Source of the DNA: Aliiroseovarius crassostreae
Lineage (GTDB): Bacteria; Pseudomonadota; Alphaproteobacteria; Rhodobacterales; Rhodobacteraceae
Length of the DNA: 64,000 nt
Direction: 5' to 3'
Assembly: GCF_001307765.1 (NCBI RefSeq)
Contig: NZ_LKBA01000004.1
Span: 62,001-126,000 of the forward strand
The notes beneath the pieces are model-generated. The model was not told where the DNA came from, searched no databases, and was given only the letters and a program-made list of their open reading frames with translations. The translations under genes were made by a program, and so were the position numbers. This document shows positions 54,377-61,969 of the stretch, piece after piece. Position 1 is the first letter of the stretch. The number at the start of each line of letters is the position of its first letter.

Positions 54377-55552
54377 ATGCGTATAATTCTGGCGACAGCC
54401 ATTTTGGCTATTGGTTTGAGCAGCCCTGCGACCGCGATGGTGAAATGTGGCGGATCGTTTTCCAGCTTTGTCGCGGCAATGAAGAAAGAGGCCCGCTCAA
54501 AAGGCCATTCCAAGGCTGCTGTCGACACTTTTTTTGCGGGCGTAAGGCTGGATGCGGCCACGTTGAAGGCGGATCGCGCGCAGGGGATCTTTCAGAAATC
54601 CTTCCTTGATTTCTCGCAGGCATTGATCAGTCAGAACCGGATGGCGGTTGGACAGTCAAAACTGAAAAAACATGCTGCGATCTTTGACCAGATGGAACGC
54701 AGTTATGGTGTGAGCCGCGGTGTCTTGACCGCGTTCTGGGCCTTTGAAACCGATTACGGCGCGTTTCAGGGAAATTTCAACACGCTGAACTCGTTGATGA
54801 CCCTGTCCCATGATTGCCGCCGTCCTGAATTGTTCCAGCCGCAGGTTTTTGCCGCTCTTGAACTGTTTGAACGCGGAAGCTTCAATCCGAAGACCTCCAC
54901 CGGCGCTTGGGCGGGTGAGATCGGCATGGTCCAGATGTTGCCCGGTGACATTATCGAGGCCGGTGTGGATGGCAATGGCGATGGCAAGGTGGATCTGCGC
55001 CGGTCGCCCGCAGACGCGCTTCTGTCCGGCGCCAATATGCTGCGTCAGCTGGGCTGGCGGGCCAATGAACCCTGGGTGCAGGAAGTGACCCTTCCCAAGG
55101 ATTTCGACTGGTCCAAAACCGGGTTGGGAACCCAGATGAAGGCGAGCCAGTGGGCGCGTTTGGGGGTCACGCCGCGTGCAGGCAAGCTCGCCGCAAACCT
55201 GCCGGCTTCGATCCTTTTGCCGCAGGGGCGCAAGGGGCCCGCGTTCATCGCCTATCCCAATTTCCGGGTCTATTTCGAATGGAACAAGAGCTTCACCTAT
55301 GTGATGACGGCCGCCTATTTTGCCACCCGTCTGGAGGGCGCGCCTGTATACAAGGCCGGCAACCCGGATCCGGCACTGTCAGGTGCGCAGTTGAAGCAGT
55401 TGCAAAAGAAGCTGGCGGCGCGCGGGCATGACGTTGGCAAGATCGACGGGATCCTTGGGGCCAAGACACGGGTTGCGGTGCAAAAGGAGCAAAAACGCCT
55501 GGGACTGCCTGCAGATGCGTGGCCCACGGCTGCGCTTTTGTCGAAACTCTGA
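54377..55552 (+). CDS. Lytic murein transglycosylase, MltB-like, with peptidoglycan-binding domain
   Basis: This 391-residue periplasmic enzyme has a signal peptide (MRIILATAILAIGLSSPATA). The SLT_2/MltB domain has catalytic Glu in VLTAFWAFETDYGAFQGNFNTLNSLMTLS, and AGEIGMVQMLPGDIIEAGVDGNGDGKVDL follows. A C-terminal PG_binding_1 module reads LKQLQKKLAARGHDVGKIDGILGAKTRVAVQ. The start follows GAGGAAAG. It cleaves glycan strands to anhydro-muropeptides. Confidence 0.93.
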   Translation: MRIILATAILAIGLSSPATAMVKCGGSFSSFVAAMKKEARSKGHSKAAVDTFFAGVRLDAATLKADRAQGIFQKSFLDFSQALISQNRMAVGQSKLKKHAAIFDQMERSYGVSRGVLTAFWAFETDYGAFQGNFNTLNSLMTLSHDCRRPELFQPQVFAALELFERGSFNPKTSTGAWAGEIGMVQMLPGDIIEAGVDGNGDGKVDLRRSPADALLSGANMLRQLGWRANEPWVQEVTLPKDFDWSKTGLGTQMKASQWARLGVTPRAGKLAANLPASILLPQGRKGPAFIAYPNFRVYFEWNKSFTYVMTAAYFATRLEGAPVYKAGNPDPALSGAQLKQLQKKLAARGHDVGKIDGILGAKTRVAVQKEQKRLGLPADAWPTAALLSKL

Positions 55553-55572
55553 TCGCGGGGCAGTTGCCAATA

Positions 55573-55603
55573 AAAAGCCCCGGTCGCATTGCCGGGCCTT
55601 TTG
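55573..55603. terminator. Bidirectional terminator between the transglycosylase and YbjN genes
   Basis: AAAGCCCCGG pairs with CCGGGCCTTTT, with one bulged C, flanked by A-runs and T-runs. It serves the convergent genes on both sides. Confidence 0.8.
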
Positions 55604-55619
55604 TTCTGGATCGGGTGTC

Positions 55620-56090
55620 TTACCAGTCGATGTGTTTTTCAAACTGGCCCATCACGCTCAGCCACATTTCGAAAACTTCGGCAAAGTCCTCGCGGGTGAT
55701 GCCGTCCGCGCCGGTGTAGACGTCATATTCCACACGCGCATTGCCCTCATCGGTCAGATAGGCACGACCATATCGGTTTTCACGGTTCCAGACATTGATG
55801 GTGGCGATGGGGGTTTTCCCGTCAGTGGAATAGCCGGAGAAAAACTGGATGGCGTCGCAGGATTTGCCATCGTCACAGCCATAAAAATAAACCGCGAATT
55901 CGGTGCCATAATGCTTCATTTCAATCAGCGGATCGCCAACATTGTCGACATCCAGCTTGGCGGGGGCGCCCTCGTCTGCAAAGAAATTCATCAAGGATTG
56001 CGGGTCTGCGGCGGTGATGTTTTGTGCCAGCGCGCCGCCTGCAGTGAAAGCTGCCAAAGCAATTGCGCAAATCAATTTACTCATTGTCAT
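55620..56090 (-). CDS. Exported YbjN-domain protein
   Basis: This 156-residue protein has a signal peptide (SKLICAIALAAFTAGGALA) and a YbjN-type alpha/beta domain: ITAADPQSLMNFFADEGAPAKLDVDNVGDPLIEMKHYGTEFAVYFYGC, then DAIQFFSGYS and ITREDFAEVFEMWLSVMGQFEKHI. YbjN folds resemble secretion chaperones, and the function of exported versions is unknown. AGGAGG stands just upstream. Confidence 0.82.
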   Translation of the reverse strand: MTMSKLICAIALAAFTAGGALAQNITAADPQSLMNFFADEGAPAKLDVDNVGDPLIEMKHYGTEFAVYFYGCDDGKSCDAIQFFSGYSTDGKTPIATINVWNRENRYGRAYLTDEGNARVEYDVYTGADGITREDFAEVFEMWLSVMGQFEKHIDW

Positions 56091-56121
56091 CTGAACCTCC
56101 TGTATTTTCCGACAACCTAAA

Positions 56122-56164
56122 GCGTTTCGCGCCAAGCTTGCAACATAAGCTTGGCGCGAAACGC
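56122..56164. repeat. Perfect 18-base inverted repeat
   Basis: GCGTTTCGCGCCAAGCTT (56122-56139), loop GCAACAT, then AAGCTTGGCGCGAAACGC (56147-56164). It lies between the smc 3' end and the ybjN start, both on the minus strand. No T-run follows on either strand, but the stem would be very stable in RNA and could end or protect the smc transcript. Confidence 0.9.
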
Positions 56165-56214
56165 ACTCGGAAATCCGCGGGGCAGATGCAATGCAAGCCG
56201 GAAAGACCCTGGGG

Positions 56215-59200
56215 TCAGGCCACCATCTCCTCGGCCTTTTTCAGATCAACACTGACCAGCTGGCTGACACCCTGTTCCGCCATGGTCACACCAAACAGGC
56301 GGTCCATGCGGCTCATGGTGACCGCGTGGTGGGTAATGGTCAGAAAGCGCGTGTCGGTGCGTCGGGTCATCTCGTCCAGAAGATCGCAGAACCGGGTGAC
56401 ATTGGCGTCGTCCAGCGGTGCGTCCACCTCGTCCAGCACACAGATCGGGGCCGGGTTGGCCAGGAAGACCGCAAAGATCAGTGCAATCGCAGTGAGGGTC
56501 TGTTCCCCCCCAGATAGCAGGCTGAGGGTCGACAGTTTCTTGCCCGGTGGCTGACACATGATCTCCAGCCCCGCATCCAGCGGATCATCGCTTTCAACCA
56601 GCACCAGCTTGGCCTCTCCGCCACCGAACAGATGGGTAAACAGGGTCGAGAAGCTGCCGTTCACCTCTTCAAATGCGGTCAGCAGGCGCTCGCGCCCCTC
56701 TTTGTTCAGGCTGGCAATGCCCGTGCGCAGCTTCTTGATTGCCTCTTCCAGATCTGTCTTTTCTTTCAAAAGAGTATCGTGTTCTTCCTGCACCTCGCGC
56801 GCATCCTCTTCGGCGCGCAGATTGACCGCGCCAAGGGCATCGCGTTGGCGTTTCAGGCGGTTCACATCATGTTCGATCTGTTCGGACGAGGGCATTTTTT
56901 CCGGGTCCGCATCCAATTGTTCAAGCAGGGCCTGCGGCGTGGTCTCCATGTCGTCTTCGATCCGTTCGGCAGCGTGGATCACGGTCTCGCGCGCGGCCTG
57001 CGCGCGTGCCTCGGCTGCGGCGCGGTGTTCCCGCGCTTCACCGGCCAGTCGCTCGGCATCGCGCTCGAGATTGGCGGCACTGCGTTCGCTGGTTTCCGCC
57101 TCAGCGAGCTTGTCGGCGGCGGATTTGCGGCGCTCCTCGGCGGTTTCGATCTGCTCGGTCAGTTCCTCGCGCTCGATCGCCAGCTCTTCCGGGGCGGCCT
57201 GCGCCTCCTCCAGTTCCTCTTCGCTTGCCAGCTTGCGTTCTTCCAACTCGGCGATGCGGCGTTCCGCCGTGTCCAGGCGATGCCGCCAGCCCGAGATCTC
57301 CTTGGTGATTTCCTGGCTGCGCTTGAGGCGTGCCTCACCTTCGCGACGCAATTCGTCCTGGGCGGACCGCTTTGCCATCATAGTCATCCGCGCGGCTTCA
57401 ACGGCCATTTTGACCTGTTCCACTCCGGCACGGGCAGCTTCAAGATCGCCAAGACCCGCCACCGCTTTTTCCGCTTCCATCAGGCGGGTGCGGGCGGCTA
57501 GGGCTTCCTCTTCGTGGCGACGCACGGCAAGCCCCATATTTTCCAGTTTGCCTTCCGCGATATTGCGGTCCGCTTCGGCGCGCGACAATGCGCGGCCCGC
57601 ATCGGACATGGCGCGGTCGGCATCACGGCGCGCGTCGCGGGCGCGTTTGTCGGCCTCAGCCGCATCTGACAGCATTGTCTTCAGGGCTTCGTGGGCCGCC
57701 CGCGCGCCTTCTGCACGCGCCGAGGCCTCTTCGAGGTCCTGCTTCAGTTTTTGCAGCCGGTTGAGCTGTTCCAGCCGCAGGGCGGCGGTCGAAGGCTGGT
57801 CCTCCGCCCCTGCGCGGTAGCCATCCCAGCGCCACAGATCCCCCTCCAGCGACACCAGCCGCTGACCGGGTTTCAGTGCTTCCTGTAGCCGCGCGGCATC
57901 TTCTGGTTCACACAGGCCGATCTGCCCGATCCGGCGTGTCAGAACCTGTGGGGCGGTCACGTAATTTGCCAGAGATTTCACACCCTCGGGCAGGGGCTGT
58001 GCCTGTGGATACGCCGGTAGCGTGGTCCAGCCAGACGCGGCATCCGCCCCCACCTCGGGTGCGCGCAAATCATCTGACAGGGCCGCGCCCAATGCCTTTT
58101 CATATCCCGATTGCACCCGCAGTTGATCCAGAAGCTGCGCCCCTTCGGCGGCGTCCCGTTCGACCAGACGCGCGAGGGCGGACACTTCGGCATGAAGCGC
58201 GTTGACCTCGCCCTCGGCAGAAGAGCGTGCAGCCCGGGCATCGGCCTCGCGCGATTGCGCTTCGGTGCGCGCCTCATCCGCAGCAGCCAGGGCGGCCTCG
58301 GCCTCTTCTGCGTTTTCGGCGGCCGTTTCGGCGGCGGCTTGTGCCAGTTCAAAATCTTCCGCAGCGCGGGTGACGGCCTCTTGGGCAAGGGTGACGGCCT
58401 CTTGCGCGCGCGCGGCCTCGGCCTCGCTTTTCTCCAGCGTTTTCTGATTGTCATCGCGCAACCGGTGGGCGGATTGGTGGCGGGCGGCAAGGCGGGCCAC
58501 ATCCTCGGTCAGTTGCGACAGATCGCCTTCGCGCTCTTGCAGGATGGCGGCGCTTTCGCGGGCCTGATCCATGGCCTGAGCAAGGGCATCATCCTGCCCT
58601 TCCGACGCTTTGCGGAGCTGTTCCTGCTCCCATTCCAGCCGTTCAATTGTCTCGCCAGCATCGCGGTTCAACCCGGCCTCGCGGTCGATATCCTTGCCCA
58701 GTTGCTCAATGCGACCGGTCAGGAGTTGAATGCGTTCAAGGGCCTGTGCCACTTGGTCGGAGAGCTGATCGCGGCTGATGGTCAGACGGCTGAGGATCGC
58801 GGCGGCCATGGCCTCTTCCTCGCGCAGGGCGGGCAGGGCGGCCTCAGCTTCTTCGCGGTCCTTGGTGGCCTTGCGGGCGTAGAGTTCTGCCTGACCGGCC
58901 TGTTTCAACCGCTCGGTCAGGATCTCTTCCGCCTCGTGACGGGCCAGGTCGGCCTCTTTCCAGCGCCGATACAAAAGCAGCCCCTCGGCGCGGCGCAGGT
59001 CATCGCCAATGGTGCGGTACCGCTGGGCCTGTCGGGCCTGTCGGGCCAGCTGCGCCAGCTGTGTGGCGAGCTGCTCAAGCACGTCCTCGACGCGGGCGAG
59101 GTTTGTTTCAGTGCCCTTGAGCTTCAACTCCGCCTCGTGACGGCGCTGGTAGAGACCTGAAATGCCAGCGGCCTCTTCCAGGATGCGGCGGCGTGCCTTG

Positions 59201-59670
59201 GGTTTGGCGTTGATCAGTTCGGAAATCTGCCCCTGCCGCACCAGGGCAGGTGAGTGGGCGCCGGTGGAGGCGTCTGCAAACAGCATCTGCACGTCCCGCG
59301 CACGGACATCCTTGCCATTGACCTTGTAGGCGGATCCGGCATCGCGGGTGATGCGCCGGATGATTTCCAGATTGTCACTGTCGTTGAACCCGGAGGGCGC
59401 AAGCCGTTCGGAATTGTCGAGTTGCAGTGAGACCTCGGCGAAGTTGCGCGCAGGCCGGGTGGCAGCCCCGGCAAAGATCACGTCCTCCATTCCGCCGCCA
59501 CGCATCGCGGTGGGGCGGTTTTCCCCCATCACCCAGCGCAGGGCCTCAAGCAGGTTCGATTTGCCACAGCCATTTGGCCCGACCACGCCGGTCAGCCCGT
59601 CTGCAATCACCAGATCGGTCGGGTCAACAAAGCTTTTAAAGCCGTTCAGACGTAGTTTTGAAAACCGCAA
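56215..59670 (-). CDS. smc: Chromosome segregation protein SMC
   Basis: This condensin ATPase is 1151 residues from the TTG at 59670, a normal length for SMC. The N-terminal head reads FSKLRLNGFKSFVDPTDL and Walker A VVGPNGCGKSNLLEALRWVMGE. Long coiled coils flank a hinge around residues 510-650. The C-terminal head has signature LSLLSGGEQTLTAIALIFAVF and Walker B CVLDEVDAPLDDANV. A longer frame from 59757 begins with 29 residues unlike SMC. GAGG before the TTG supports the shorter start. It compacts and segregates chromosomes with ScpA/ScpB (not in the window). Confidence 0.95.
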   Translation of the reverse strand: MRFSKLRLNGFKSFVDPTDLVIADGLTGVVGPNGCGKSNLLEALRWVMGENRPTAMRGGGMEDVIFAGAATRPARNFAEVSLQLDNSERLAPSGFNDSDNLEIIRRITRDAGSAYKVNGKDVRARDVQMLFADASTGAHSPALVRQGQISELINAKPKARRRILEEAAGISGLYQRRHEAELKLKGTETNLARVEDVLEQLATQLAQLARQARQAQRYRTIGDDLRRAEGLLLYRRWKEADLARHEAEEILTERLKQAGQAELYARKATKDREEAEAALPALREEEAMAAAILSRLTISRDQLSDQVAQALERIQLLTGRIEQLGKDIDREAGLNRDAGETIERLEWEQEQLRKASEGQDDALAQAMDQARESAAILQEREGDLSQLTEDVARLAARHQSAHRLRDDNQKTLEKSEAEAARAQEAVTLAQEAVTRAAEDFELAQAAAETAAENAEEAEAALAAADEARTEAQSREADARAARSSAEGEVNALHAEVSALARLVERDAAEGAQLLDQLRVQSGYEKALGAALSDDLRAPEVGADAASGWTTLPAYPQAQPLPEGVKSLANYVTAPQVLTRRIGQIGLCEPEDAARLQEALKPGQRLVSLEGDLWRWDGYRAGAEDQPSTAALRLEQLNRLQKLKQDLEEASARAEGARAAHEALKTMLSDAAEADKRARDARRDADRAMSDAGRALSRAEADRNIAEGKLENMGLAVRRHEEEALAARTRLMEAEKAVAGLGDLEAARAGVEQVKMAVEAARMTMMAKRSAQDELRREGEARLKRSQEITKEISGWRHRLDTAERRIAELEERKLASEEELEEAQAAPEELAIEREELTEQIETAEERRKSAADKLAEAETSERSAANLERDAERLAGEAREHRAAAEARAQAARETVIHAAERIEDDMETTPQALLEQLDADPEKMPSSEQIEHDVNRLKRQRDALGAVNLRAEEDAREVQEEHDTLLKEKTDLEEAIKKLRTGIASLNKEGRERLLTAFEEVNGSFSTLFTHLFGGGEAKLVLVESDDPLDAGLEIMCQPPGKKLSTLSLLSGGEQTLTAIALIFAVFLANPAPICVLDEVDAPLDDANVTRFCDLLDEMTRRTDTRFLTITHHAVTMSRMDRLFGVTMAEQGVSQLVSVDLKKAEEMVA

Positions 59671-59895
59671 GCGGCCTGCCTCAAATTGATTCTCGGGTGA
59701 AGTGAGTGTTCGTGTGCGGCGGGGGTCTGTCAACGGGTCCCACCTGAAACGGGCCAAAATCTGGTCGGGAAGGGGGAGTTATCCACAAGATATTGGTTTT
59801 GCTTTGTTCGGGCGTGCCCCCTTTCTGCCGTTTGCAGGCCCGTTGCGGTCGCAATCCTTCTTGACGAAAACTGGTCTTGCACGGCAGAACGGGCG
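59671..59895. other. Intergenic region upstream of smc and the cobalamin riboswitch
   Basis: This is the first half of a gap of about 470 bases between divergent smc and cobW. It must contain promoters for both. I see a perfect DnaA-box sequence TTATCCACA at 59779-59787 and no credible ORF. Confidence 0.6.
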
Positions 59896-60087
59896 GATAT
59901 GGTTTCCCGGCGCATACCGATGTTCCAGGGAGAAAAGGGAATGTCGTGCGGGCGACCCAAGTCGGGGTCCAAATCGACAGCCGCCCCCGCGACTGTAGGC
60001 GGAGCGCAGGCGTTGATATGCCACTGGCGGGAACGCTGGGAAGGTGACGCCATGCCGAGATCCGCAAGCCAGGAGACCTGCCATATG
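59896..60087 (+). promoter_or_regulatory. Cobalamin riboswitch
   Basis: Conserved segments are in order: GGAGAAAAGGGAA, GCCGCCCCCGCGACTGTA, GCCACTGGCGGGAACGCTGGGAAGG, and AAGCCAGGAGACCTGCC (60065-60082). ATATGG near 59897-59902 and CCATAT at 60081-60086 can close the P1 stem. A hairpin CCCGTC/GACGGG (60101-60118) then lies just before cobW and may be the regulated expression platform. AdoCbl should repress cobW. Confidence 0.95.
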
Positions 60088-60138
60088 CGACTTTTCATGT
60101 CCCGTCGGGGAGGACGGGCAACAGAGTAGAGACAAAAG

Positions 60139-61248
60139 ATGCTGACCAAAATTCCCGCCACTGTTGTGACCGGTTTCCTGGGCGCAGGGAAAACCACCCT
60201 GATCCGCCATATGCTCGACAATGCCAATGGCAAACGCATCGCGCTGATCATCAACGAATTTGGTGATCTGGGCGTCGATGGTGACATCCTCAAGGGGTGC
60301 GGAGACGAGACCTGCACCGAAGACGATATCATGGAGCTGTCGAACGGGTGCATCTGCTGCACGGTGGCCGAAGATTTCATTCCGACGCTGGAGAAACTGT
60401 TGGACCGTGAAACCCCGCCGGACCACATCGTGATCGAAACCTCGGGGCTGGCCCTGCCACAACCTTTGGTGCGCGCGTTCCAGTGGCCGGAAATCTCTAC
60501 CCGCGTGACTGTGGACGGTGTTGTGACAGTTGTGGATGGCAAGGCGGTGTCGGACGGGCAGTTCGCATCCAACCTTGATGCGGTCGAAGCGCAGCGCAAG
60601 ATGGATGACAACCTGGATCATGAAACGCCGTTGTCAGAGCTGTTCAAGGATCAGGTGACCTGCGCCGACATGATCGTCGTGAACAAGGCCGACCTGCTGG
60701 GGGATGCCGAGGCTGACGCGCTGGTTGGCAAACTGGCCGCCGAAAGCCGCGATGGGGTGCAGGTTGTGCGCTCGATCATGGGGGCGTTGCCGGTTGAGGT
60801 GCTGCTGGGGCAGGGCATGGGGGCCGAAGATGACATGGACGCCCGCCTGTCGCTGCACGAAAAAGGCCATCATCACCACGACCACGATGATGATCATGAT
60901 CACGATCATGACCATGATCACGAGGATGACCACCACCATGATGATCACCACCATCACCACGACCATGATGCGTTTGAAAGCTTTGTCGTGACCCGTGGCG
61001 AAGTGGCGGACCCGAAGGCCTTTGCCGAGAAGGTCGCCGATGTGATCCGGTCGAACAACATCCTGCGTCTGAAGGGATTTGCTGCGGTGGAAGGCAAGCC
61101 GATGCGCCTGACATTGCAGGCGGTCGGGCCCCGCGTTGACACCTATTTTGATCAGCCGTTTGGGGCGGACAGGCGCGAAACCCGCCTTGTGGTAATCGGC
61201 CAGTCCGGCCTTGATCGCGCCGCGATCGAAGAGGCCCTTTCGGCGTGA
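60139..61248 (+). CDS. cobW: Cobalamin biosynthesis GTPase CobW (G3E family)
   Basis: This 369-residue metallochaperone GTPase has Walker A GFLGAGKTTLIRHML, the metal site GCICCTV (CxCC), NEFGDLGVDGDIL, and NKAD specificity motif. A very His/Asp-rich stretch of about 35 residues (residues about 236-275) precedes the CobW C-terminal domain. The His-rich loop suggests metal storage or delivery, probably cobalt to CobN. It is under the B12 riboswitch and overlaps the next gene by four bases. Confidence 0.95.
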   Translation: MLTKIPATVVTGFLGAGKTTLIRHMLDNANGKRIALIINEFGDLGVDGDILKGCGDETCTEDDIMELSNGCICCTVAEDFIPTLEKLLDRETPPDHIVIETSGLALPQPLVRAFQWPEISTRVTVDGVVTVVDGKAVSDGQFASNLDAVEAQRKMDDNLDHETPLSELFKDQVTCADMIVVNKADLLGDAEADALVGKLAAESRDGVQVVRSIMGALPVEVLLGQGMGAEDDMDARLSLHEKGHHHHDHDDDHDHDHDHDHEDDHHHDDHHHHHDHDAFESFVVTRGEVADPKAFAEKVADVIRSNNILRLKGFAAVEGKPMRLTLQAVGPRVDTYFDQPFGADRRETRLVVIGQSGLDRAAIEEALSA

Positions 61249-61709
61249 ACATCGACGTTCCCCTCCGAATTGAACCGGGTGATCCACATCACCCGGAGGC
61301 CACGACGTTGCTTAAGGCCAGCCATGCGCTGATGGAGGAGCTGTTCCCGCCGGAGGACAATTTCTTTCTGGAGATCGACGATCTTTGTGCGCCCGAGATT
61401 TCGTTTTTCGTGGCGCGTGAAGGCGCGCGGATCCTCGGCACCGGGGCAATTGCGGATAAGGGAACGTATGGCGAGGTGAAATCCATGTTCGTCTCGCCCG
61501 ATGCCCGTGGCAAAGGGGTGGGAGAGGCGTTGCTTTCGCAGCTTGAAGCCACTGCGCGTGCCAAGGGGCATCAGGCAATGAAGCTTGAGACCGGCAATGT
61601 GCTGCACGCAGCGCACAGGCTTTATGAATGCGCGGGGTTCACCCGATGTGGCCCCTTTGGCGACTATCCCGACGCGGCCAGCTCCATTTTCATGGAAAAA
61701 CCGCTCTGA
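61245..61709 (+). CDS. GNAT-family N-acetyltransferase
   Basis: This 154-residue acetyltransferase has SMFVSPDARGKGVGEALLSQLEATARAKG (the acetyl-CoA-binding Arg/Gly-rich loop) and LYECAGFTRCGPFGDYPDAASSIFMEKPL. It starts with GTG overlapping the cobW stop (GTGA), so translation is coupled and expression is under the B12 riboswitch. Substrate unknown. Confidence 0.9.
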   Translation: MNIDVPLRIEPGDPHHPEATTLLKASHALMEELFPPEDNFFLEIDDLCAPEISFFVAREGARILGTGAIADKGTYGEVKSMFVSPDARGKGVGEALLSQLEATARAKGHQAMKLETGNVLHAAHRLYECAGFTRCGPFGDYPDAASSIFMEKPL

Positions 61710-61724
61710 TCGTGATGGGCGGGA

Positions 61725-61901
61725 TTATTTCCCGCCCTCCGTCGCAGCCTGCTTATTGGCTGCCGCTTTCATCCGGGCCAGAAGCTCTGCCTTCTGGTCT
61801 TTGCGCTGATAGGGGTTTTTCTCGCTGCCACGTTCGTTATGTTCGCGGTGGCGGGGCGCACCCTTGGCGGGTTTGGGCGCTCCGGCGGCTTTGTAATCCA
61901 T
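61725..61901 (-). CDS. Small basic hypothetical protein
   Basis: This 58-residue, Lys/Arg/Ala-rich protein (MDYKAAGAPKPAKGAPRHREHNERG..., then YQRKDQKAELLARMKAAANKQ) with a predicted C-terminal helix is likely partly disordered. GAAAGG precedes the ATG at 61901. It lies between the GNAT gene and cobN on the opposite strand. I do not recognise the family. Confidence 0.6.
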   Translation of the reverse strand: MDYKAAGAPKPAKGAPRHREHNERGSEKNPYQRKDQKAELLARMKAAANKQAATEGGK

Positions 61902-61969
61902 GGCTGAACCTTTCTGATTTTCGGGTGTCATGCCCGATCACGTGACATCATACAAGCAAGAGGCGGATC

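Noticed and set aside
58111-59160. Open frame (349 codons) antisense to smc coiled coil
   Set aside because: Leu/Gly/Ala-rich composition reflects the reverse of a Glu/Ala-rich coiled coil; no family features.
59779-59787. Replication origin near smc
   Set aside because: Only one DnaA box is seen, with no cluster, no AT-rich unwinding region and no dnaA, parA or hemE nearby.
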